47,748 nucleotides of DNA from an uncultured Bacteroidales bacterium (GCA_905235445.1 CAJOLJ010000024.1:1-47748), one strand, 5' to 3'. Positions 16,575 through 25,384 are shown, counted from the stretch's first letter. Translations and numbers: made by a program. The notes: generated by a model not told the origin, from the sequence alone.

Positions 16575-18791
16575 CTAAGACCGGGAGGGAGGAAGGACCT
16601 CGACAGTGTATTTCCCGTCCCTATAGTCGATGACGGCCGTGCCGCCCTCACAGAGGGCCCCGAAGAGGATTTCATGGACGAGAAGGGGTTTGATATTCTT
16701 GGATATCGTCCTCTCAATCTGCCTTGCACCGTACTCGGGGGAGAACCCTTCGTCCAGGACCTGGGCCCTGACTGCGTCTGTGTAGGTGACACTCACCTTC
16801 CTGCCCTCAAGCATGGCGGAGAGGTCTTCCAGGCCCCTGTCCACGATTAGTGCTGCCATGTCACGCCCGAGGTCGTTGAAGAGGACTGTCGCAGACAGGC
16901 GGTTCAGGAACTCCGGTGCGAAGACATTCTTCACTTCCTTGCTCATAACTTCACCTGCATTGGAGGTGAACTTGAAGCCCACACCCCCGCGGGATACGAG
17001 GCGTGCCCCGGCATTGGAAGTCATGATGATGACTGCACTGCGGAAGTCCGCTTTCTGGCCCTTGGAGTCACTCATGGTCCCGTAGTCCATAACCTGGAGA
17101 AGCAGGTTGTAGATGTCCTGGTGAGCCTTTTCGATTTCATCGAGAAGAAGTACGCAGCGGGGGGTCTTCCTGATTGCGTCGGTCAGAAGTCCGCCCTCGT
17201 CATAGCCAATGTATCCGGCAGGGGCGCCGATGAACTTTGAGACGGTGTGTTTCTCGGCATATTCGCTCATGTCGAAACGGTGCAGGGCAACGCCCATCGC
17301 AGATGCCAGTTCCCTGGCAAGAAGGGTCTTGCCGACTCCCGTGGGGCCGACGAAGAGGAAGGAAGCGAGAGGCTTCCGGGGATCGGACAGACCGGCCTTG
17401 GAAGTGTAGATGGCCTCGCAGACGGCATCGACGGCACTGTCCTGTCCGAAGACCCTGGAAAGGAGCCTGGACCTTAGGTCCACTGTACCTCCTTCCAGAC
17501 CGTCTGATACGCTTACGCCCACGACGTCCGAAAGAATCTTGTTCACGAGTTCCCTGTTCACTTCCTTCCCGTAGGAAGGGTGAAGTTCGATGTATGCCCC
17601 GCCTTCGTCCATGAGGTCGATGGCTTTCTCGGGAAGCCTCTTCTCGGGGTTGAACTTGACTGATGCCTCTACGCAGTAACGGATGTTGTCGTCGCTGATT
17701 GTCACCCCGTGGAACTTCTCGAAGCGTTCCTTTATCCCCAGGAGAATACTTACCGCCTCATCCTGTGAAGGCTCCTCTATGTCTATTCTCTGGAACATCC
17801 TCTGGAGGTTCCGGTTCCGGGAGATGGTTTTCTTGAAGGAGTCGAAAGTGGTGGTGCCGACAAATGGGATGTCGCTGTCCTCGAGGTAGGGGAGAAGGAT
17901 GCTTGTGGCATCGATGGTGCTGTCTGAACTTTTCCCCGCACCCACGAGGTCATGGATGTTGTCCACGAAGACGATGACGTCCCCGCGGGACCGTATCTGG
18001 GCCATTGCCTTCTTGAGCCTGTCCTCCATTTCTCCCCTGTAACCGGCCCCGGCAAGGACCGAGGTGATGTCGAGGGAATAGATCTTCCTGCCACGGAGCC
18101 TCTCGGGGACGTCCCCCCGGGATATCCTCTGGGCGAGGGCGGTGACTATCGTGGATTTTCCCACCCCGGGATCCCCCACGAGAAGGGGGTTGTTCTTCCC
18201 TAGGCGGCACATGATCATAACCGCACGGTCCATTTCATCCTCGCGGCCCACTATCCTGAAATCTTCCCCTGCCTCAAGAAGGGTGCAGAAGGGGATTTCC
18301 TCCTTCTGGGCGGGGGAGGGAGCCCCCTCACTGTGTGAGGGGAGAACGCCGTAGGCCTGGATTACAGAGGCGAGGACCTCTCCCTCTTCCTCGTCCATGA
18401 CGGACAGGAGCCAGTCCCTCGCAAAGGAATCATCGAGGCGAAGGACACCGTGGATGAGGTGCGGGACTTCAATGAGCGGGGATCGGGGATTTGCGGATGC
18501 GCTGTTCTGGGCGTACATTATGACAAACTGCATCTGCTGGGAGAATTCCAGGTCGTAATTCTTTTTCTTGCTGTATGAAAGCTGCGTCTTGGCGTACTGC
18601 AGCAGCTCGTTTACGGCCCCCATCAGGTCGGATGACCTCTCGGAGAGGATATCGGAGAAGGTCTTCTCCTGGCAAAGCGAGAGGAGAAGGTGTTCCGGGG
18701 TCAGGAATTCAGAGCGGCTGCTCAGGGCCAGGTCAGCGGCGTGGTTGATGATTATCTGTGTCCGGGAGGAAAATGGATTCTGGTTTGCCAT
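16575..18791 (-). CDS. clpA: ATP-dependent Clp protease ATPase subunit ClpA
   Basis: 738 residues, matching ClpA. The N-domain (about 1-145) includes FLTPEHLLLSL. D1 has Walker A GDPGVGKST, but its Walker B reads VIVFVDNIHD: Asp277 is followed by Asn278 where the catalytic Glu is expected. D2 is canonical, with GPTGVGKT, Walker B CVLLLDEIEKAH and sensor MTSNAG. A GVGF loop after D2 matches the IGL/IGF tripeptide that docks on ClpP. Family knowledge: a hexameric unfoldase that feeds substrates to ClpP and takes N-degron substrates from ClpS. It lies 23 bp downstream of clpS and 25 bp upstream of aat, so the three genes form one unit. The altered D1 site suggests that D2 does most of the ATP-driven pulling. 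Confidence 0.93.
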   Translation of the reverse strand: MANQNPFSSRTQIIINHAADLALSSRSEFLTPEHLLLSLCQEKTFSDILSERSSDLMGAVNELLQYAKTQLSYSKKKNYDLEFSQQMQFVIMYAQNSASANPRSPLIEVPHLIHGVLRLDDSFARDWLLSVMDEEEGEVLASVIQAYGVLPSHSEGAPSPAQKEEIPFCTLLEAGEDFRIVGREDEMDRAVMIMCRLGKNNPLLVGDPGVGKSTIVTALAQRISRGDVPERLRGRKIYSLDITSVLAGAGYRGEMEDRLKKAMAQIRSRGDVIVFVDNIHDLVGAGKSSDSTIDATSILLPYLEDSDIPFVGTTTFDSFKKTISRNRNLQRMFQRIDIEEPSQDEAVSILLGIKERFEKFHGVTISDDNIRYCVEASVKFNPEKRLPEKAIDLMDEGGAYIELHPSYGKEVNRELVNKILSDVVGVSVSDGLEGGTVDLRSRLLSRVFGQDSAVDAVCEAIYTSKAGLSDPRKPLASFLFVGPTGVGKTLLARELASAMGVALHRFDMSEYAEKHTVSKFIGAPAGYIGYDEGGLLTDAIRKTPRCVLLLDEIEKAHQDIYNLLLQVMDYGTMSDSKGQKADFRSAVIIMTSNAGARLVSRGGVGFKFTSNAGEVMSKEVKNVFAPEFLNRLSATVLFNDLGRDMAALIVDRGLEDLSAMLEGRKVSVTYTDAVRAQVLDEGFSPEYGARQIERTISKNIKPLLVHEILFGALCEGGTAVIDYRDGKYTVEVLPPSRS

Positions 18792-18814
18792 GTTTGCGGA
18801 AAAAAGTTGCAGTA

Positions 18815-19147
18815 TTAAAGGTCGTCGTCAAAGGGCATATACGGTTCCATGTCAAGTTTGAGGGGGAATCCCTCCTCCCTTGCCATGGCCGTCGCCTTGC
18901 GTATTTTCGTCAGGGCGATGTCCTTGGTGTAGATTCCTACGATGCCCTTGCCCTCATCATTGGTCTGGCATGCGATCGTCCAGCCCTCGCTCTCGCTTTT
19001 GTCGAAAACCTCCATCAGAAGTTTCACGACGAATTCGAAAGTGGTGAAGTCGTCATTTATTATGAACACGATGTACCTTGTAGGGTAATGCACCTTTTCC
19101 CGGAGGGAGGTGGAGGTCTGTCTTTGCTGTTGGGTCTGGGTGGACAT
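18815..19147 (-). CDS. clpS: ClpS adaptor for the N-degron pathway
   Basis: 110 residues from ATG 19147 (MSTQTQQQRQ); an ATG 12 codons upstream gives a less likely extension. The core YIVFIINDDFTTFEFVVKLLMEVF matches the ClpS fold, including the Asn-Asp-Asp that grips the substrate alpha-amino group, and EGKGIVGIYTKDIALTKI plus FPLKLDMEP match its second half. The position usually held by His (the VH-x-x-GK motif, His66 in E. coli) appears to be Asn63 in TNDEGKG. Family knowledge: ClpS binds N-terminal Leu, Phe, Tyr and Trp and hands substrates to ClpA. Acidic and flexible ends (a Q/T-rich N-terminus and DDDL at the C-terminus) flank the core. First gene of the operon. Confidence 0.92.
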   Translation of the reverse strand: MSTQTQQQRQTSTSLREKVHYPTRYIVFIINDDFTTFEFVVKLLMEVFDKSESEGWTIACQTNDEGKGIVGIYTKDIALTKIRKATAMAREEGFPLKLDMEPYMPFDDDL

Positions 19148-19334
19148 TGTAGGGTGTCTTTGTATCGCATCCTCTCCCTGCAAAATGCAAGCCCGCCTTT
19201 CACACCCAGGACAAATAATGACTGGCTGTCATGTTTTTTCTTTCCCGCGGTCGCACTTGCAGGAGGCACTCTGTCATTTTCCGCTCAAAATCTTTAGCTT
19301 CCATTACTTTTTCGTCCCCTGTAAGGGGAAGCTC

Positions 19335-19365
19335 TTGCATAGGAGGTGGGATATCGGTATTTTTG
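19335..19365 (+). promoter_or_regulatory. vegetative promoter of the CE15 esterase gene
   Basis: TTG at 19335-19337, 20 bases, then a perfect TAnnTTTG box (TATTTTTG, 19358-19365). This is the best match to the Bacteroidota housekeeping promoter pattern in the window. The predicted start near 19372 leaves a leader of only about 13 nt before the ATG at 19385. Confidence 0.65.
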
Positions 19366-19384
19366 GCATGAAAAACACCTCGCC

Positions 19385-20716
19385 ATGAAAACAAGTCACC
19401 TCTCCCCGGGATTCTTTGCCGCGCCCCTCGCAGCCCTTTCCATTTCACTGCTTTTACTGTCTTCCTGCTCAGTGAAGGAAGCACAGGTCCCTCTTCGTTA
19501 CCCTTACGAGAACAGCGTCCCCGAGGGCTTTGTCCTGCCGCAGATCCTGGGAGTGGAAGACCTTCCTTCCATCCCTACCCTTCCCGATCCCCTTCTTTAT
19601 GCTGACGGAAGGGGAAGGGTGAAGGATATCGGGGGCTGGGAAGGGCGTCGCCAGGAAATAATAGCCATGCTCGAGGCCTATGAAATCGGTGTCAAGCCAG
19701 TGACGGACAAGTCCTGCATCGAGGCCACCATGGTCCACAATGACTCGGCGGTCTCACCGGTGCTTCCCACCCGTCCAGGTGCTCCTGCCTTCCAGATTCC
19801 CCTCGCCAAGGATACCCTGCTTGTCAAAGTGACGGTAAAGGGCCGCTCCCTCACCATTCACTGCCCTGTCATCTATCCCGAAAGCGGGGAGGGACCTTTT
19901 CCTGCGGTAATAGGAATAGGTACCTTTGCGGGTGCGGGAAGCCTGCCAAGTGAAATCTTCTCTTCCAGGAACATAGCCATGATAGGCTATCCCTATACGG
20001 ACGTGATGGAACATACGCAGAAGAGGGGAGAGCAACCGATAAATGCCCTGTATCCCGAGTATGAAGACTTCGGGGCATATGCGGCGTGGCCCTGGGGGGT
20101 CAGCCGTGTCATCGACGCCCTTGAAATCCTGGGTGAAGGGAAAACCAGGATAGATGTCGGGCACATAGCCATTACGGGCTGCTCTTTCGCAGGCAAGATG
20201 GCCCTCTTCAGCGGGGCTCTCGACGAGAGGATCGCCCTGACAATCGCCCAGGAACCGGGTGGTGGAGGCGCCGCGGCGTGGCGTTTCTCCGAGACCCTTG
20301 GCAATGTCGAGACTCTCGGCAGGACCAACTACTCCTGGTTCAAGGAGAGCATGAGGGACTTTTCAGGGGATGTCTCCCGCCTTCCCATCGACCATCACGA
20401 GCTTTGCGCCCTTGTGGCCCCGAGGGCCCTCCTGGTCCTCGGGAATCCCGACTATGAGTGGCTCGCGGACGAGTCCGGTTACGTGTCCTGCTATGCCGCC
20501 AGGAAAGTATGGGAGCATTTCGGGGTGGAGGACAGGATGGGCTGGTCCTTCCAGGACGGCCACATGCACTGTGCCCTGCCCGAGGGGCAGTGGCCGGATG
20601 TGGAGTGCTTCGTGGACAGGTTCCTTCTCGGCAGGGATGTGCCTACCGAGGTCATGAAAGCCCCGATGTTCGAGGGGACCGACGCCCAGGCTTGGTGCAA
20701 CTGGGAAGGGAAATAG
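19385..20716 (+). CDS. CE15 glucuronoyl esterase, lipoprotein
   Basis: 443 residues from ATG 19385. The frame opens at 19346, but the later start gives the signal peptide MKTSHLSPGFFAAPLAAL...LLLSSC with a lipobox Cys. Motifs of carbohydrate esterase family 15 are clear: ITGCSFAGK with nucleophile Ser267, QEPGGGG shortly after it, PRALLVLGNPDYEWL, and the catalytic His in the GHMHCALP segment near the C-terminus. Family knowledge: CE15 cleaves the ester between 4-O-methyl-glucuronic acid on xylan and lignin alcohols. It is convergent with the hybrid regulator (9 bp between the stops) and has its own strong promoter, so it is a peripheral member of the xylan locus. The lipobox suggests surface or periplasmic anchoring. 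Confidence 0.9.
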   Translation: MKTSHLSPGFFAAPLAALSISLLLLSSCSVKEAQVPLRYPYENSVPEGFVLPQILGVEDLPSIPTLPDPLLYADGRGRVKDIGGWEGRRQEIIAMLEAYEIGVKPVTDKSCIEATMVHNDSAVSPVLPTRPGAPAFQIPLAKDTLLVKVTVKGRSLTIHCPVIYPESGEGPFPAVIGIGTFAGAGSLPSEIFSSRNIAMIGYPYTDVMEHTQKRGEQPINALYPEYEDFGAYAAWPWGVSRVIDALEILGEGKTRIDVGHIAITGCSFAGKMALFSGALDERIALTIAQEPGGGGAAAWRFSETLGNVETLGRTNYSWFKESMRDFSGDVSRLPIDHHELCALVAPRALLVLGNPDYEWLADESGYVSCYAARKVWEHFGVEDRMGWSFQDGHMHCALPEGQWPDVECFVDRFLLGRDVPTEVMKAPMFEGTDAQAWCNWEGK

Positions 20717-20725
20717 GAAATCCTC

Positions 20726-23700
20726 CTACTTTTTCTCGCAGATACTCTTCAGGAAAGCGGAAGGGGATATGTTGAACTGTTTCTGGAAAGATGTCGTGAA
20801 GTATGAGGCGGATGAGAACCCCGTAAGGTAGGCGACCTCGTTTATGCGGTACTTCCCGCTGGAAAGGAGCTCGGCGGCCTTCTTGAGGCGGCAGATGCGG
20901 ATGTACTCGTTGAGGTTCTGGCTGGTGTTGGCCTTCACCTTTCTGTAGAGGGTGGACTTGCTTGTGGACATGAGGCTGCTGAGCATCTCGATTGTGAGGT
21001 CCTCGTCCTGCAGGTGCTCCATCACGGTGTCATGCAGCTTGTCCATGAACTCCTGGTCCAGGTTGTTCACTACCGTGGTCTTGAAGTGTGACAGCGGGGA
21101 ATCCGCAAACTGGCGGTAGGTTATCTCCCTGTTCTTGAAGACATTCGATATCGTAGCCTTGAGAAGGGTGATGGAGAACGGCTTCTCGATGTACCCGTCG
21201 GCGCCCACCTCCAGGGTGGAAATCCTGGTGTCCACCCCGACTGCGGCAGTGAGCAGGATCACGGGGATGTGGCTCAGGTCAAGGTTGCTCTTGATCGCAT
21301 TGCAAAGCTGGCAGCCGTCCATGACCGGCATCATGATGTCACTCACCACGAGGTCAATCTTATTGTTCAGCAGGATATCCATCGCCTCTTCTCCGTTGGA
21401 GGCGACCTTCGTGCTGTACTCCCGGGAAAGCTCTTTCTGCAGGTACAGGCGCATTTCCTGGGAATCCTCCACGATGAGGATCCTCTGGCGGACATTCTCG
21501 AGGGCCTCGCTCTCCCTCTTGCGGGCTTCCTCTTCCTCCTCGGCGCTTACGGGGACTGTACCGAGGAAGGGGCTGAGGGCTTCCTCTCCGGGGTCTTCCT
21601 CCTGGGAGGAGGGGGAGGTTTCGTCAGCGTGGCTCAGGAAACTTCTCACATCGGGGTCATCCTCACCCTTTACCGGGAATGTGAACACGAACTCATTTTC
21701 CCTGAGATTGTCGGGGTCCAGGTACAGTTCCCCTCCCAGGGCCACAGCGAGGTTCTTGGAATAAGGCAGCCCGAGCCCGGTACCGTTGGAACCCATCAGC
21801 TGCGAATTCACGGTCTTTATCTGGTAGAACGGGTAGAATATCCTCTCCCTGTCACGTCCGGTGATGGGATCCCCGTCGCTTATGACCCGTAGGCTCACTT
21901 TCCCGTCGTCGCTCCTCAGGTGCACTGAAATGGATGAGTTGCAGTATTTGACCGCATTGGAAAGGAGGTTGCAGAGCACTTTCTCGAGAAGGTCCGGGTC
22001 CGAGTACAGGAACCTCTCCTCCGAGGGTATGTCCAGTTGATAGGAAAGGTGCCTCTCACGGACAACCGGGTTGAAGTAGCCGCAGACCTTGCGGGTGAAT
22101 TCCGAGATGCCGAATTTCGAGTATTTCACGGTGACCTTCTGGTCCTGGATCTTCTTGATGTCCAGGAACTGGTTCGTGATGGAAAGGAGCCTCTCGGTGT
22201 TGGCCTTGATGGTCATGATGTCCTCCTTGGACTCCTCGGTATAGAGGTGCTCTCCCACTATCTTGTCGATGGGGAGCTTGATGAGGGTCAGGGGAGTGCG
22301 GACCTCATGGGTGATGTTGGTGAAGAAGGTGAGTTTGGCGTCGTAGATTTCCTTCTGCTTGGAGGCCTCCAGGTTGGTTCTCTCCAGTTCCATCTCGCTT
22401 TCGCGACGATGCTTCAGCAGGTTCACGAGAATGAAGATGAGCCCGCCTCCCAGAAGGATGTACAGGATCCTGGCGAGGATGGAGCTGAAGAAGGGTGGGA
22501 TCACCGTTATGGTCAGTTCCTTGGTGGCCTCCGGTGTGGTTCCCCTGAGGTTGGTCACGCTGAAATTATAGGTCCCGGCACGGAGGCTGGTATAGAATGC
22601 CTTGTTCTGGAATGTGCGGGTCCTGACTTCCCGTCCCCTGTGGTCGCGAAGCACGCACTCGTAAAGGACCCCGCTCGTGGAGGCGAAGGAGATGGCGGAG
22701 TAGCTTATTGTCAGGGCGGTGGCATCTTTCTGCTTGATGCGGATGGAGGAGGATGAGAGGGCGGAGTGTCCATCCTCCCGCAGCCTCACCCGGTCACGAC
22801 CCTCCCCGGAGTAGATGTCCGTAATGTACAGGGGGGCTATTTCCAGGGGGTCACGGGCAGTCTGGGGATTGAACGAAATCATCCCGTTGTAAGTACCCAT
22901 GTGGATGTAGCCCTCATTGGACAGATATGCGGAGTTGTAGCAGAAGGAGTTGCTTATCATGGTATTGTGGTCCAGATAAAGCTTGGACACGCTATTTGTC
23001 TCGCTGTCCACCAGGGCCAGTCCCTTGGCCGAGGAGACCCAAATCTTGCCAAGGGGGTCCTGCACGGCAGCGCAGGCTATCCTCGTCGGGAGGCCTTCCT
23101 CGACGGATATGGAATAGGCCTTGGTGGTATTCCCGGAACTCATCCTGCACACCCCGCTTCCCTCGGTGCATACCCACACGTCTCCCTGGCGGTCAACGAG
23201 GATGCTGGTTATGTACTCGGAAATGTGGCTGCCGTCCTGGAGGGTGGGATAGATGTCCTGGTAGTTGCGGCTCCCTGACTTCCGTCTCCACATGCCCTGT
23301 CCGTAGCTTCCGACCCAGAGGTCCCCCTCGGGGGAGGTTGTCAGGGTGTGGATGAAGCATCCGGACAGATCCTTCTCCTCGGAGATGGCCCTCGTGGAGG
23401 GATTTATCCTGTACAGGCCGTTGTATGTGCCCACATAGACGTCACCCTCATAGAGCTTGATGGTGGAGGCGTTGTTGTTGGGAAGGAATAATCTGCCCTT
23501 CATGCGGCCGGTGGCCTGGTCCAGGATTATCACCCCGTCCCCGTATGTGGCTGCCCACATCTCGTCCCCGACTACATCGAAGGCCTGGAAGTCGGTCATG
23601 GGGAGATTGTGCTTTTTCTTGAGGTCCTCGATCTTCTCCTGTGAGATGATGAACCGGCACAGCCCGCCGTCTTCGGTCCCGACCCATATGTTGCCTCCCT

Positions 23701-24868
23701 TGTCCTCGGCGAAGGCACGTACAATCTTGCCCGTGATGGAGTTCTCCTTTGCGGAATACATGAACTGGTTGATGGTGCCCTTGCGGTTGGCCCACATGTT
23801 CACCCCTCCGTGGAAGGTGCTCAGCCAGAGGTTCCCCTCCTTGTCGGAGGAGATGTGCATGACATTGGAATTGCTCAGTTCACCGTCTTCCCTGTCCCCG
23901 ATCGCATCGATGATGCCGTCCTTCTCATTATAAATATAGAGGGCCCTCATCGTTGCGAGCCACAGGTTCCCGTCCTCGTGGAGGAAGAGGTGGTTTATGG
24001 GGACGTCGTCGGAGGGGGTCAGCAGGGTTTGCACCTCCTCCGAGGAGGTGTTCACTTTCAGGAGATACCCTGCGGAAGTGTAGACGTAGTACAGGTCCAT
24101 TTTCCCCGCGGGGATGATGTTCCGGGGATATTCTCCCTTCGCCAGCCTGTCCTGGGGGATAATGCGCATCGAGTCGAAAGTCCACTTGGCGCCGTTGAAC
24201 CTCTTCATGGTCCCGTCCCGGGCCATCAGGTACACCCCGCCTCCGGAGTAGGGCACCGGACAGACCGCCTGGTTCGTGCGGGCGAGTTCCAGGGGGAAGC
24301 GCTCCAGTTTCTTCCCGTCCAGGTCGTAGCGTGCGGCAAATCCCGCTCCCACCATCCAGACGAACCCGTCGTAGTCGGTCACTATCACCTCGCACTCGGA
24401 TTCATGGGTGGGGAAGACTTCGGTGACGCAGTCCGTCTGAGGGTCGAAGTATCCCACTCCCTCCGGGGTGGAGAACCAGATGTTCCCGTTCTTGTCCTGG
24501 CAGATTGCCTGGATCTTGTTGCGGAGCAGTTTGCTGGAGGAGTCCCCCTCGTACATCATGAATTCCGAACCGTCGTAGCGGACAAGCCCGCCGTTGGTCC
24601 CGACCCAGATGAATCCCATCCTGTCCGCCATGGTGCAGCGCACCGTGTTGTTGGGAAGTCCGTCCCCAGTCTGGTAATTCCGGAAGACGTAGCCGGCTGC
24701 GGCCGCCTGGGGCTGCCCGACCCCGAACAGTGAACACAGAAAAAGGAAGCCCGCCACAAATAAGTGCGCCCCTCTGCGAGGGAACCTTCCGGATGGACGG
24801 ACCGGGGAAGGGGCGAGGTTGGGGGTGGTGGAAGGGAGGCTCAAGGGCCTGAGGGGTATAATTCTCAT
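20726..24868 (-). CDS. hybrid two-component system regulator (HTCS) of the xylan locus
   Basis: 1380 residues. A signal segment (about residues 33-58) is followed by a long periplasmic beta-propeller with repeated motifs such as GFIWVGTNGGLVRYDG, GNLWLSTFHGGVNMW and GNIWVGTEDGGLCRF. Next come a Y_Y_Y-type domain, a membrane helix (ARILYILLGGGLIFILVNLL), a kinase with THEVRTPLTL (His854) and a GTGLGLPYSKNLA ATP lid, a receiver with VVSDIMMPVMDG (Asp1177) and a C-terminal AraC-type helix-turn-helix (INEVAYLTGFSSASYF). Family knowledge: HTCS proteins bind oligosaccharides in the periplasm and activate their susCD operon. Transcribed divergently from susC, it is the likely activator of the xylan genes. 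The receiver and kinase residues all look intact. Confidence 0.95.
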   Translation of the reverse strand: MRIIPLRPLSLPSTTPNLAPSPVRPSGRFPRRGAHLFVAGFLFLCSLFGVGQPQAAAAGYVFRNYQTGDGLPNNTVRCTMADRMGFIWVGTNGGLVRYDGSEFMMYEGDSSSKLLRNKIQAICQDKNGNIWFSTPEGVGYFDPQTDCVTEVFPTHESECEVIVTDYDGFVWMVGAGFAARYDLDGKKLERFPLELARTNQAVCPVPYSGGGVYLMARDGTMKRFNGAKWTFDSMRIIPQDRLAKGEYPRNIIPAGKMDLYYVYTSAGYLLKVNTSSEEVQTLLTPSDDVPINHLFLHEDGNLWLATMRALYIYNEKDGIIDAIGDREDGELSNSNVMHISSDKEGNLWLSTFHGGVNMWANRKGTINQFMYSAKENSITGKIVRAFAEDKGGNIWVGTEDGGLCRFIISQEKIEDLKKKHNLPMTDFQAFDVVGDEMWAATYGDGVIILDQATGRMKGRLFLPNNNASTIKLYEGDVYVGTYNGLYRINPSTRAISEEKDLSGCFIHTLTTSPEGDLWVGSYGQGMWRRKSGSRNYQDIYPTLQDGSHISEYITSILVDRQGDVWVCTEGSGVCRMSSGNTTKAYSISVEEGLPTRIACAAVQDPLGKIWVSSAKGLALVDSETNSVSKLYLDHNTMISNSFCYNSAYLSNEGYIHMGTYNGMISFNPQTARDPLEIAPLYITDIYSGEGRDRVRLREDGHSALSSSSIRIKQKDATALTISYSAISFASTSGVLYECVLRDHRGREVRTRTFQNKAFYTSLRAGTYNFSVTNLRGTTPEATKELTITVIPPFFSSILARILYILLGGGLIFILVNLLKHRRESEMELERTNLEASKQKEIYDAKLTFFTNITHEVRTPLTLIKLPIDKIVGEHLYTEESKEDIMTIKANTERLLSITNQFLDIKKIQDQKVTVKYSKFGISEFTRKVCGYFNPVVRERHLSYQLDIPSEERFLYSDPDLLEKVLCNLLSNAVKYCNSSISVHLRSDDGKVSLRVISDGDPITGRDRERIFYPFYQIKTVNSQLMGSNGTGLGLPYSKNLAVALGGELYLDPDNLRENEFVFTFPVKGEDDPDVRSFLSHADETSPSSQEEDPGEEALSPFLGTVPVSAEEEEEARKRESEALENVRQRILIVEDSQEMRLYLQKELSREYSTKVASNGEEAMDILLNNKIDLVVSDIMMPVMDGCQLCNAIKSNLDLSHIPVILLTAAVGVDTRISTLEVGADGYIEKPFSITLLKATISNVFKNREITYRQFADSPLSHFKTTVVNNLDQEFMDKLHDTVMEHLQDEDLTIEMLSSLMSTSKSTLYRKVKANTSQNLNEYIRICRLKKAAELLSSGKYRINEVAYLTGFSSASYFTTSFQKQFNISPSAFLKSICEKK

Positions 24869-24940
24869 CTGAAGGTGCGATAGTTGATTTTGGTGCTGTG
24901 TCGCCGGCCCTAGGTGGGGGTTGGGCCACGGCCAGCCTTA

Positions 24941-24962
24941 ATTCACTACAATATTAGTGAAT
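24941..24962. promoter_or_regulatory. 22-bp palindrome upstream of the HTCS gene
   Basis: ATTCACTA-CAATAT-TAGTGAAT, perfect 8-bp arms with a 6-bp centre, 73 bp before the HTCS start codon. On the minus strand its middle contains TAATATTG, one mismatch from the TAnnTTTG box, so a protein bound here would cover the regulator's probable promoter. It lacks a U-run and is unlikely to be a terminator. The binding protein is unknown. Confidence 0.5.
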
Positions 24963-25006
24963 ATCGGCGGAAAGAGGTTTAAAAATCTCTTCACGGAGTT
25001 TTGTTT

Positions 25007-25106
25007 TTCGTTCAAAAGGGCTTAAAAGGTTTTAGGACCGGCTTTCTTAAATCGTTCACAAAATTTGGAAATTTCGTCAAAAATGTTTTGTAAATTATTC
25101 AAAAAC
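25007..25106 (+). promoter_or_regulatory. four phased direct repeats (TCGTTCAAAA-like) upstream of susC
   Basis: Related elements read TTCGTTCAAAAG, ATCGTTCACAAA, TTCGTCAAAAAT and ATTATTCAAAAA. Aligned on their TCA triplet (25012, 25056, 25077, 25099) they are 44, 21 and 22 bp apart, i.e. multiples of about two helical turns. Direct repeats at about 21 bp are the usual target layout for AraC-type DNA-binding domains such as the one at the HTCS C-terminus. They lie about 95-185 bp upstream of the predicted susC start site. Confidence 0.45.
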
Positions 25107-25179
25107 AAGAAGATACAAAGGTGGTCTTTATTTGCAATCTTTTGCGTTTCAATTATAAGAATACTAGGTGGGCCCGTTG

Positions 25180-25187
25180 TATTTTTG
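25180..25187 (+). promoter_or_regulatory. -7 box of the susCD operon
   Basis: TATTTTTG fits TAnnTTTG exactly and is identical to the box of the CE15 gene. No TTG occurs 19-21 bases upstream, so the promoter looks activator-dependent. If used, transcription would start near 25195 and leave a leader of about 190 nt, unusually long compared with the 13-nt leader predicted for the CE15 gene. Confidence 0.45.
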
Positions 25188-25384
25188 CATCGTGAAGGGG
25201 TGAACCATCTTCGCTGCTGAAGTAGCTTCTGGACCTTCATGACCGCTGCACATAGGCGGTGAGACCTCCCACATAGCCGTTCTACATTATTAATGGACCG
25301 GACCACACTCTGAATTTTTACAATCAAAAAGGTTCCCCTCCTTCGGGGGCGGGAGATAACTATTAACCTATATTATCAATCAGT

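Larger units (their letters stand above)
24869..25384. other. regulatory gap between HTCS and susC
   Basis: 516 bp with no credible gene. Near the HTCS start it is GC-rich; from about 24940 to 25190 it is strongly AT-rich, and from 25190 onward it looks like a structured leader. It contains the 22-bp palindrome at 24941-24962, four phased direct repeats between 25007 and 25106, and a TAnnTTTG box at 25180-25187. Three small hairpins lie in the leader: GAAG-TAG-CTTC (25219-25229), ACCGC-N9-GCGGT (25242-25260) and CCCC-N6-GGGG (25335-25348). No tRNA or known riboswitch was recognised. Confidence 0.7.
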
